Shown here piece after piece: positions 1 to 5,676 of a stretch of DNA of 5,676 bases. The notes under the pieces were generated by a model. That model did no database searches, had not been told where the DNA came from, and was given only the letters and a program-made list of their open reading frames with translations. The stretch is from Bacteroidota bacterium. Its GTDB lineage: Bacteria; Bacteroidota; Ignavibacteria; Ignavibacteriales; Ignavibacteriaceae. The stretch spans positions 1-5,676 of the forward strand of contig JAJYOQ010000283.1 in NCBI GenBank assembly GCA_021796135.1, in the 5' to 3' direction. The position numbers and the translations under genes are program-made. Positions within the stretch are counted from its first letter, which is position 1. Every line of letters begins with the position of its first letter.

Positions 1-256
1 GTAGTTTTAAATAAATTTTTGCTCCGTTATAATAATTAGTCAAGCCCTCAGCAAATGTTAACGGTGTAGGTCTTCCGCTGAATTCTTTATTAAGAGAATC
101 AAGTTCTTTATTAAAATTATCGTCTTTTAATAGTTGGAAATATGTTTCTTCTAATTCTTTTAGAGGAGTAATTAAAGTTTCCGGAACAAACTTCCCGCCA
201 TATTTTCCGAATTTTCCTTTTGAATCAGGCTGAAAATAATTATTTGAAGTTAACAT
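1..256 (-). CDS. trpB: Tryptophan synthase beta subunit, N-terminal part (3' end beyond window)
   Basis: TrpB is the PLP enzyme that joins indole to L-serine to give tryptophan, working as an alpha2-beta2 complex with TrpA in the cytoplasm. Only the first 85 codons of a protein normally near 400 residues are present. The reading frame is open to the left edge. The visible part matches the TrpB N-terminus closely: [18 protein letters not shown] at about residues 10-27, SGRPTPL at 60-66 and AKIYLK at 79-84. The PLP-binding lysine (HTGxHK motif) would lie just past the edge. The start chosen is the ATG at 256-254, which lies inside the end of the DAHP synthase gene (17-nt overlap, different frame). 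It places PDSKG at the usual distance from the N-terminus. A weak purine-rich stretch (GGAAA) lies just upstream, so translation is probably coupled to the preceding gene. Identity is secure; the exact start is slightly less so. Confidence 0.95.
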   Translation of the reverse strand, partial: MLTSNNYFQPDSKGKFGKYGGKFVPETLITPLKELEETYFQLLKDDNFNKELDSLNKEFSGRPTPLTFAEGLTNYYNGAKIYLKL

Positions 257-1274
257 AAGTTTCCATTGTTTTATTAACGATCGGAGCAATTTGTTTTATC
301 TTTTCAAGCATTATCCTGAAATTCTTCGGAGTCAAAGATTGAAATCCGTCAGACAAAGCTTTTTCAGGATGATTATGCACTTCTATTATTAATCCATCGG
401 CACCAGCCGCAACAGCAGCTAAAGCCATCGGAGGAACCTTATCCGCAATACCTATACCATGCGATGGATCAACAAAAATTGGTAAATGTGAATTCTTTTT
501 TATCATTGGAACTGCATTTAGGTCAAGCGTATTTCTTGTCATTGTTTCAAAAGTTCTGATTCCGCGTTCACATAGAATAACATTAAAGTTTCCTTCAGAC
601 AAAATATATTCTGCACTCATCAACAAATCCTCAATCGTTGCTGCTAATCCTCTTTTTAGTAAAATCGGATTACGTAATTTTCCGACATCTTCAAGCAGAG
701 AAAAATTCTGCATATTTCTCGCACCAATCTGAATAATATCGGAACATTCCGCTATTAAAGGAAGAGTAGTATTATCTTTAGCTTCGGTAACTATCATCAT
801 TCCTAATTCTTTTCTAACATCCGATAAATATTCCAATCCTTTTTCTTTTAATCCTTGAAACGAATAGGGGCTGGACCTAGGTTTATATGCGCCAGCGCGA
901 AAGTATTTAATTCCCATTTCTTTTAACTCGCCGGCAATATCGAAAAGCTGCTGTCGGCTTTCAACCGAGCATGGTCCAGCAATTATAGTAAGTTCTTTGC
1001 CTCCGATAGGGAAGTTATCTGTGTTTATGATTGTATCCTCAGGCTTCATTTCGCGACTAACTAATTTATACGGTTTTGAAACCCTTACTACTTCTTCAAC
1101 AGAGTCCATAGTGAGAAATTCCTCCTCGGATAACTTATTAGTCTGCCCTGTAACTCCGATCGCAATTTTAAAGTTCCCTGTAATTAAATGCGGTTTGCAA
1201 TTATTTAGTTTAATCTTCTCTTTTACTTTTTCCACATCATGCTGTGGTGCGTTTAGCTTCATCATTATGACCAT
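240..1274 (-). CDS. aroF: 3-deoxy-7-phosphoheptulonate (DAHP) synthase, type I-beta, with N-terminal regulatory domain
   Basis: The enzyme condenses phosphoenolpyruvate with erythrose-4-phosphate, the first step of the shikimate pathway that ends in chorismate, the substrate of TrpE. The 344-residue length is close to the two-domain Thermotoga maritima enzyme (about 338). Residues 1-75 form the ferredoxin/ACT-like regulatory domain, ending in the characteristic [14 protein letters not shown] linker. The catalytic TIM barrel follows, with AGPCSVES (99-106), [14 protein letters not shown] (128-141), LLKRG (205-209) and DPSHG (269-273). Metal-ligand candidates Cys102, His272, Glu298 and Asp309 are all present, at the positions I recall for the T. 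maritima protein. No chorismate mutase domain is fused. The ATG at 1274 is preferred because AGGAG sits 6 nt upstream; ATGs at 1265 and 1262 are alternatives. It overlaps the trpF stop by 1 nt (TAATG) and trpB by 17 nt. In T. maritima this domain mediates inhibition by Tyr/Phe; which amino acid acts here cannot be read from the sequence. Confidence 0.95.
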   Translation of the reverse strand: MVIMMKLNAPQHDVEKVKEKIKLNNCKPHLITGNFKIAIGVTGQTNKLSEEEFLTMDSVEEVVRVSKPYKLVSREMKPEDTIINTDNFPIGGKELTIIAGPCSVESRQQLFDIAGELKEMGIKYFRAGAYKPRSSPYSFQGLKEKGLEYLSDVRKELGMMIVTEAKDNTTLPLIAECSDIIQIGARNMQNFSLLEDVGKLRNPILLKRGLAATIEDLLMSAEYILSEGNFNVILCERGIRTFETMTRNTLDLNAVPMIKKNSHLPIFVDPSHGIGIADKVPPMALAAVAAGADGLIIEVHNHPEKALSDGFQSLTPKNFRIMLEKIKQIAPIVNKTMETYVNFK

Positions 1275-1885
1275 TAATTACTCCTATTTTTATTAAATAA
1301 TTTAAAAAATTCTCTAACTTTTTCCGGATCCTTTTTCCCCGGGTATTTCTCAAGCGACGATGACAAATCAACTGCTGCCGGTTTAATTTCACTGTTTATA
1401 TATTCAATATTCGCAGCTGAAATACCTCCGGCAAGTATTATCTTATGGATAAAATTCTTTGGAATTTTGTTCCAATCAAATATATTGCCCGTACCACCAA
1501 ATTCATTTTGGGAATATGAGTCAAGCAATATATAATTATTTATAAAACTACTTAAAATCTTAAAATCAAACTTCTCATTTACTCTGAATGCGTTTATAAT
1601 AGGAACTGAAATATCTTTTTCATTAATTTTTGCATCACTTTGAATCTGGACCAGATTTATTTTTGTTTCTGATATAATTCGGTTAATCATATTGACATCC
1701 TCATTCACAAAAACACCGACTTTTACAGTGAAAGGAGAAAGCTGGATAATTATATCTGCCACTTGATTTGGTTCAACATATCTCTTGCTATTTTTATAAA
1801 AAATGAATCCCAAAGCATCAGCACCTAAACTTTCGCACAGCATTGCGTCCTCAACATTAGTAATACCGCAGATCTTAACTTTCAT
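1274..1885 (-). CDS. trpF: Phosphoribosylanthranilate isomerase
   Basis: TrpF carries out the Amadori rearrangement of N-(5-phosphoribosyl)anthranilate to CdRP, the substrate of TrpC. It is a stand-alone single-domain TIM barrel of 203 residues, the usual size. Seen in order: KVKICGIT (2-9) with the catalytic cysteine Cys6, GADALGFIFY (21-30) with SKRYV (33-37), VGVFVN (56-61), LLD with the catalytic aspartate Asp122, GGTGNIFDW (130-138), LAGGIS (151-156) and the phosphate-binding VDLSSSLE (172-179). One motif is unusual. Where most family members have VQLHG(D/N)E, this one reads VQIQSD (79-84), losing the His-Gly pair. The key acid/base residues are intact, so activity is expected. The ATG at 1885 begins inside the end of trpC (11-nt overlap) with only a weak upstream GGTG, which points to coupled translation. 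Confidence 0.95.
   Translation of the reverse strand: MKVKICGITNVEDAMLCESLGADALGFIFYKNSKRYVEPNQVADIIIQLSPFTVKVGVFVNEDVNMINRIISETKINLVQIQSDAKINEKDISVPIINAFRVNEKFDFKILSSFINNYILLDSYSQNEFGGTGNIFDWNKIPKNFIHKIILAGGISAANIEYINSEIKPAAVDLSSSLEKYPGKKDPEKVREFFKLFNKNRSN
1281..1285 (-). promoter_or_regulatory. Shine-Dalgarno sequence of the DAHP synthase gene
   Basis: The minus strand reads AGGAG followed by 6 nt and then the ATG at 1274. The site lies within the last codons of trpF. It supports 1274 as the start rather than the two ATGs 9 and 12 nt further in. It also shows that this gene can recruit ribosomes itself as well as by coupling through the TAATG junction. Confidence 0.8.
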
Positions 1886-2669
1886 TTTTGCACCAGCTTT
1901 TAAGTCCTTCTAATTTGCTCTGAATACTTCCGTCTTTCATTAAAAATTCGCCGACAAGAATTGCATTAATCCCAGAATTTCTTAAAAAACTAATATCCTC
2001 TTTTGTGTGAATACCGCTCTCGGCAACAAGAATTACTTCTTCCGGAATCCGGTTAGCAAGGTTTTTGGTAATATTCAGGTCAACAATAAAATCGTTGAGA
2101 TTACGGTTATTAATCCCGATAATATTATTAATTTCAAAGTCTATTTTAGCCAATTGACTTTCAGAATGTAATTCAAGAAGGACTTCGAGTCCGCATTCAC
2201 GAGCTGTTTGTGAAAAGTCTATAATTTGATTTTTTGAAAGCGCTTCACAAATCAATAGAATCATATCAGCGCCATTAGCTTTTGCTTCAAATATCTGGAA
2301 ATCATCTATAATGAAATCTTTTCTCAAGAGCGGGGTTTCTTTGTATTGAGCAATTTGGTAAAGAAAATTAATATCACCCTGGAAGAATTTTTTATCGGTA
2401 AGAACAGAAACGGCATTGATACCAAATGAAAAATATTCTTTTGAAATCTTTATATGATCAAAATTATTGCTAATTATTCCTTTTGAAGGGCTAGCTTTTT
2501 TTATTTCAGCTATTATTGAAATATTCTTATTATTATTAACTTCTTTTGTAAAGCTCAGGCATTTTTTTTCAAAAAATTCCATTTCTCGAAAAGAATTGAA
2601 TGAAAAGTTTTTTCTTAATTCTGAAACTTCATCATTTTTAATTTCTAATATTTTGTCTAAAAAATTCAT
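1875..2669 (-). CDS. trpC: Indole-3-glycerol phosphate synthase
   Basis: TrpC closes the indole ring: it converts CdRP to indole-3-glycerol phosphate with loss of CO2 and water. At 264 residues it is the usual monofunctional TIM-barrel size and is not fused to TrpF. Conserved elements appear in order: IAEIKKASPSKG (53-64), with Glu55, Lys57 and Ser60 in the substrate site; VLTDKKFFQG (89-98); LLRKDFI (114-120) with the probable general acid Lys117; LLELHSE (164-170) with Glu166; INNRNL (186-191); VAESGI (215-220) for phosphate binding; and ILVGE (237-241). The ATG at 2669 gives a normal N-terminus (MNFLDKILEIK). It follows trpD after a 20-nt AT-rich gap, the only non-coding bases in the window, and no good Shine-Dalgarno sequence is visible there. 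Its end overlaps trpF by 11 nt. Confidence 0.96.
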   Translation of the reverse strand: MNFLDKILEIKNDEVSELRKNFSFNSFREMEFFEKKCLSFTKEVNNNKNISIIAEIKKASPSKGIISNNFDHIKISKEYFSFGINAVSVLTDKKFFQGDINFLYQIAQYKETPLLRKDFIIDDFQIFEAKANGADMILLICEALSKNQIIDFSQTARECGLEVLLELHSESQLAKIDFEINNIIGINNRNLNDFIVDLNITKNLANRIPEEVILVAESGIHTKEDISFLRNSGINAILVGEFLMKDGSIQSKLEGLKSWCKNES

Positions 2670-2689
2670 TATAAGTATTATTTAAGTGA

Positions 2690-3706
2690 TTATGAATTAC
2701 TAAACTTTTTCAATTCATTTAATTTTGATAAAGCAGCGCCGCTTTTAATTGAATTTTCAGCAGCTATTTGGCAATCCAGGATAGAATCTGAGTAACCTGC
2801 TGCATAAAGAGCAAAAGCTGAGTTAGCAGCTACAGTATGAAACGCCCCGTTTCTCCTTTTATTCTCAAAAACATCAAGAATAATTTTGGCATTTATTTCT
2901 CTTGTTCCTCCTTTTATGGAATTAGAGTCAATTTTTGGGTAATTGAAAGTTTCATTAGATATTGAATAGGACTTAATATTTTCATTGCGGTTATATTCAT
3001 GAATCTCCGTAGTGTCGACGAGATATATTTCATCATATTTATTATCACTGCAAAGGAAACAAACTTTTTCGAGGTCAAGAAATTTCGCAGCTTCTGCCAT
3101 TATTTTTGCTGCCTTTGAGTTAAAAACTCCGATTATTTGTCGTTTTACATTTGCAGGATTTGTAAGCGGACCTAACATATTGAAAACCGTTTTCATTCCT
3201 AATTCTTTTCTTACAGTAGAAGCATATTTCATTGCGGGATGGTAATTGGGAGCAAACAAGAACGTAATTCCTACTTTCTCTAATGCCTCTTCTGATTTTT
3301 CTTTAGGCAAATCAATATTTACCCCCAGTTCTTGCAGGACATCTGCGCTGCCGCATAGACTGGAAATGGATCGGTTACCGTGCTTAGCAACCCTTATCCC
3401 AGCCGCTGAAACAACGAATGCAGTTGCCGTGGATATGTTAAAACTGCCTGAATTATCACCTCCGGTTCCGCATACATCTATAACGTTTTTATCATTACTA
3501 TTGATTTTAATACTTTTATCTTTCATTGCGGTAGCAAAACCAGCAATTTCAGCAGGATGTTCTCCTTTTGATTTTAATGCAATCAGGAATCCCGCAAGGT
3601 GCGAATTATTTACATTTCCTTCCATAATTTCAATCATTGCAGAATAAGATTCATCAAAACTCAAATCCTCTTTATCAATAACTTTTTGTAAATATTCTTT
3701 TATCAT
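2690..3706 (-). CDS. trpD: Anthranilate phosphoribosyltransferase
   Basis: TrpD transfers phosphoribose from PRPP to anthranilate, the second step of the tryptophan branch. The protein is 338 residues from the chosen start, the normal length, and is separate from TrpG. Seen features are the glycine-rich PRPP loop CGTGGDNSGSFNIST (79-93), VAKHGNRS (106-113), GSADVL (119-124), the anthranilate-site stretch FAPNYHPAMK (151-160), VRKELGMKTVFNMLGPLTNPA (165-185), and the Asp225-Glu226 pair (YDEI) that binds Mg in the family. The ATG at 3706 is preferred because it makes a 4-nt ATGA overlap with the trpG stop, a classic coupling arrangement, and gives the usual MIKEYLQKV beginning. An in-frame TTG at 3718 would add four residues but has no support. 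Leu117 replaces the more common Lys/Arg before the GSADVL stretch, a tolerated variation. Confidence 0.96.
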   Translation of the reverse strand: MIKEYLQKVIDKEDLSFDESYSAMIEIMEGNVNNSHLAGFLIALKSKGEHPAEIAGFATAMKDKSIKINSNDKNVIDVCGTGGDNSGSFNISTATAFVVSAAGIRVAKHGNRSISSLCGSADVLQELGVNIDLPKEKSEEALEKVGITFLFAPNYHPAMKYASTVRKELGMKTVFNMLGPLTNPANVKRQIIGVFNSKAAKIMAEAAKFLDLEKVCFLCSDNKYDEIYLVDTTEIHEYNRNENIKSYSISNETFNYPKIDSNSIKGGTREINAKIILDVFENKRRNGAFHTVAANSAFALYAAGYSDSILDCQIAAENSIKSGAALSKLNELKKFSNS

Positions 3707-4269
3707 AATGCCAACCAATTTTTAATTATATTTTCTCCTTCAATGGTCAAGAAAGATTCAGGGTGAAATTGAATTCCTTCCACTGGATATTTTTTATGTC
3801 TAATTCCCATTATTATTCCGTCTTCAGAACGAGCTGAGACTTCTAAGTCTTCCGGCAGCGAGTCATTATCAACAATTAAGGAATGATAACGTGTTGCAAT
3901 AAAATTTTGAGGAATATTACGAAAGATTGTCTTGTTATCATGAGTAATATTAGAAGTTTTACCATGCATTAGTTCCGGTGCCTTTACAACCTCTCCACCG
4001 AATGAGAATCCAATTGCCTGATGCCCAAGGCAGACACCAAGAACCGGTATTGAGTTGTAGAATTTTTTAATTGCAATCAGAGAAGCCTCCGAATTTTCAG
4101 GTCTTCCGGGTCCGGGTGAAATTAAGATTTTATCCGGCTTAATATCAAGAATATCTTTCTCGTTAACATCATCATTTCTTTTTACAATCAATTCTTCACC
4201 TGAAGATCCGATAAGCTGAACGAGGTTGTAAGTAAATGAATCAAAATTGTCAATCACCAATATTTTCAT
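3703..4269 (-). CDS. trpG: Anthranilate synthase component II, glutamine amidotransferase
   Basis: TrpG hydrolyses glutamine and channels ammonia to TrpE for anthranilate formation. It is a class I glutamine amidotransferase of 188 residues, the normal length for a stand-alone subunit. It begins with ILVIDNFDSFTYNL (3-16) and has ISPGPGRP (50-57, oxyanion region), GVCLGHQAIG (78-87) with nucleophile Cys80, MHGKTS (101-106), RYHSL (127-131), and FHPES (168-172) supplying His169 and Glu171 of the triad. The ATG at 4269 is chosen over the in-frame ATG at 4284 because GGAGG lies 6 nt upstream of it and the protein then starts MKILVIDNFDSF, as relatives do. The gene overlaps the end of trpE by 20 nt and trpD by 4 nt. 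PabA is very similar and some species share one subunit for both pathways. The position next to trpE supports TrpG, though a dual role cannot be excluded. Confidence 0.95.
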   Translation of the reverse strand: MKILVIDNFDSFTYNLVQLIGSSGEELIVKRNDDVNEKDILDIKPDKILISPGPGRPENSEASLIAIKKFYNSIPVLGVCLGHQAIGFSFGGEVVKAPELMHGKTSNITHDNKTIFRNIPQNFIATRYHSLIVDNDSLPEDLEVSARSEDGIIMGIRHKKYPVEGIQFHPESFLTIEGENIIKNWLAL

Positions 4270-5676
4270 CAATAACCTCCGCATAATTTAAAGCATTAAT
4301 CATAGCAGCTGATTTATTCTTAATCTCCTTTGCCTCAAGCTTTGGCTGACTATCAGCGACAATTCCAGCCCCTGCCTGCCAGTTAATGATATTTTTGTCA
4401 GCAAACAAAGTTCTAATAGCTATGCACATATCAAGGTTACCTGAAAAATCAAAATAACCGACAGAACCAGCATAAACATTCCTTCTTACATTTTCATATT
4501 GATTAATTAATTGAATAGCTCGAATTTTAGGAGCACCAGAGACCGTTCCGGCAGGAAAACATGCTGTCAATGCATCTACAGAATCTTTATCTTTAGCTAA
4601 TAAACCCTCAACTTTAGAGACGATATGCATTACATGAGAATACTTCTGGACTTTCATTTTTTCAGAGACTTGAACAGTTCCATACCGGCAAACCCTACCT
4701 AGATCGTTTCTTCCCAGATCAACAAGCATAGTATGTTCCGCAATTTCTTTTGGGTCGTTAAGCATTTCATTTTCAAGAAAATCATCTTCCTCAGTTGTTT
4801 TCCCGCGTCTTCTTGTCCCAGCTATAGGAAGGGTTTGGACCTTGCCGTTTTTTACTTTTACTAAATCTTCCGGTGATGTTCCTATGATCGTAAAATCATT
4901 TTCAAACTCTAGATAATACATATAAGGAGAGGGATTTATTATTCTTAATGCACGATAAACATTTAATAAATCACCCTTAAAATTGGCAGAAAATCTTTTT
5001 GATAAAACGATCTGAAAAATATCGCCTTCTATAATATTTGATTTTCCTGATTCAACCTGCCGGTAAAATTCATCGGGATCAAAGTTCTCCATTATTTCTC
5101 CCTGCAGCTTAAAGTCAGAATAATAATCAATTGGTTTCTGAAGTTCCTCTCTTATTTGTTTTAGACTAGTTTTAGCATTTTCATAAGCTTCTTTAAGGTT
5201 TGTATTCTCATTTACAATAACATTTGTAATTAATATAATCTGGTGTTTGAAGTGATCAAATGCCAGGATCGTATTGTAAATTCCTAGGATAGAATCGGGG
5301 TTATTTGTATTGTTATTTTTAAAAGTAATTACTTTTTCTATTAAAGAAATATTTTCGAAACCAATAAAGCCAACAATTCCTCCTGTGAAATCAGGCAAGA
5401 TATCCAATTTTGGCTGCCTATATTTTTTTAATTCCTCACGGATATACTCAAAAATTATTTTTTCAAATTTCTTTTGGTCGCCATGAACAGTTTCAATAAG
5501 TTCTTTCCCATAATTAAGGAAAATTTTTGACGGATCTTTACCAATGAAAGAGTAGCGCGCCATTTTAGTTGAACCCTCGACAGATTCAAGCAGAAAACTT
5601 TGTTTCCCCGGTTGGCGTATTTTTAAATATGCCAGCACCGGAGTTAAAAGATCCGCCGTAATAATTTCATATACGG
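4250..5676 (-). CDS. trpE: Anthranilate synthase component I (5' end beyond window)
   Basis: TrpE converts chorismate and ammonia from TrpG to anthranilate, the committed and usually Trp-inhibited step. The frame stays open to the right edge. A GTG at 5638 could be read as a start, but the 12 codons before it (VYEIITADLLTP) match the usual TrpE N-terminal region, so that GTG is an internal valine and roughly 15-25 residues are missing. Numbering from the first full codon of 474 visible: FLLES (27-31), the feedback tryptophan-binding motif, then RYSFIG (40-45), GGIVGFIGFE (98-107), FQIVLSKRF (220-228), PIAGTRRRG (283-291), EIAEHTMLVDLGRNDLGRV (310-328), GTVSGAPKIRAI (376-387) and QAGAGIVADS (433-442). 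PIAGT and LLES favour TrpE over PabB. The stop at 4250 lies 20 nt into trpG. Any promoter, leader peptide or attenuator lies outside the window. Confidence 0.97.
   Translation of the reverse strand, partial: VYEIITADLLTPVLAYLKIRQPGKQSFLLESVEGSTKMARYSFIGKDPSKIFLNYGKELIETVHGDQKKFEKIIFEYIREELKKYRQPKLDILPDFTGGIVGFIGFENISLIEKVITFKNNNTNNPDSILGIYNTILAFDHFKHQIILITNVIVNENTNLKEAYENAKTSLKQIREELQKPIDYYSDFKLQGEIMENFDPDEFYRQVESGKSNIIEGDIFQIVLSKRFSANFKGDLLNVYRALRIINPSPYMYYLEFENDFTIIGTSPEDLVKVKNGKVQTLPIAGTRRRGKTTEEDDFLENEMLNDPKEIAEHTMLVDLGRNDLGRVCRYGTVQVSEKMKVQKYSHVMHIVSKVEGLLAKDKDSVDALTACFPAGTVSGAPKIRAIQLINQYENVRRNVYAGSVGYFDFSGNLDMCIAIRTLFADKNIINWQAGAGIVADSQPKLEAKEIKNKSAAMINALNYAEVIDENIGD
4276..4280 (-). 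promoter_or_regulatory. Shine-Dalgarno sequence of trpG, inside trpE
   Basis: The minus strand reads GGAGG, 6 nt before the ATG at 4269, within the last codons of trpE (the Ala-Glu-Val codons GCG GAG GTT). It is the strongest ribosome-binding site in the window. It decides the trpG start, because the upstream in-frame ATG at 4284 lies before this site. Ribosomes finishing trpE pass directly over it, which fits equimolar synthesis of the two anthranilate synthase subunits. Confidence 0.85.

Larger units (their letters stand above)
1..5676 (-). other. trp operon segment: trpE-G-D-C-F-aroF-trpB
   Basis: Seven same-strand genes are packed with a single 20-nt gap (2670-2689) and five overlaps, so one polycistronic mRNA is very likely. 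No internal promoter or terminator hairpin with a U-tract is apparent at any junction. The order EGDCF-(aroF)-B resembles the split-gene trp operon found in many bacteria, with a DAHP synthase inserted before trpB. trpA is expected beyond the left edge but is not seen. Operon control elements would lie upstream of trpE, past the right edge. Confidence 0.9.

Noticed and set aside
997..1296. Plus-strand 99-codon open frame opposite the DAHP synthase gene
   Set aside because: It lies antisense to a clearly conserved coding region and its translation resembles no family. It is a shadow of the real gene.
2467..2685. Plus-strand 72-codon frame with hydrophobic stretches opposite trpC
   Set aside because: The hydrophobic content comes from reading the AT-rich complement of trpC. 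It is not a supported small membrane protein.
3353..3361. TrpD residue Leu117 in SSLCGSADVL instead of the common Lys/Arg
   Set aside because: A leucine at this place is, as I recall, also found in active TrpD proteins such as the mycobacterial one. The PRPP loop, KHGNR and the Asp-Glu metal pair are all intact, so no loss of function is implied.
3012..3647. Two adjacent plus-strand open frames (77 and 133 codons) opposite trpD
   Set aside because: Both are antisense to conserved TrpD motifs and show no recognisable domain. They also have no ribosome-binding context that outweighs the minus-strand gene.
4250..5676. Possibility that the TrpE/TrpG pair is instead PabB/PabA for folate synthesis
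   Set aside because: PIAGT rather than the PIKGT typical of PabB, the LLES feedback motif and the trpDCF neighbours all favour anthranilate synthase.
5639..5676. Possible leader or attenuator upstream of trpE
   Set aside because: These bases are in-frame TrpE coding sequence, so the operon's control region is outside the window.

Overview
The window lies entirely inside a tryptophan-biosynthesis operon read on the minus strand, so transcription runs from high to low coordinates. In transcription order it holds trpE (5' end beyond the right edge), trpG, trpD, trpC, trpF, a type I-beta DAHP synthase gene (aroF-like), and the first 85 codons of trpB, which runs off the left edge. Every base except a 20-nt trpD-trpC gap is coding. 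There are no RNA genes, mobile elements, CRISPR arrays, promoters or terminators that I can support.

The genes together cover entry into the shikimate pathway and the conversion of chorismate to indole-3-glycerol phosphate. AroF condenses PEP and erythrose-4-phosphate to DAHP. TrpE/TrpG make anthranilate from chorismate and glutamine. TrpD adds phosphoribose, TrpF isomerises the product, and TrpC closes the indole ring. TrpB (with TrpA, presumably just past the left edge) makes tryptophan. The genes are packed tightly: E/G overlap by 20 nt, G/D by 4 nt (ATGA), C/F by 11 nt, F/aroF by 1 nt (TAATG) and aroF/B by 17 nt. This suggests one mRNA with extensive translational coupling.

The organism is a bacterium with low GC (about one third by eye) and AT-rich third codon positions. 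TrpG-TrpD and TrpC-TrpF are separate proteins, unlike the fusions found in enterics. The low GC, the EGDCF order and the Thermotoga-type DAHP synthase would fit a member of the Bacteroidota/Ignavibacteriota/Chlorobi group. That is only an inference, since no marker gene is present. Clear Shine-Dalgarno sequences before trpG and aroF argue somewhat against typical Bacteroidota.

I see no wholly new system. The points worth a second look are the DAHP synthase embedded between trpF and trpB, a degenerate active-site-region motif in TrpF, and start-site corrections for trpE, trpG and trpD.
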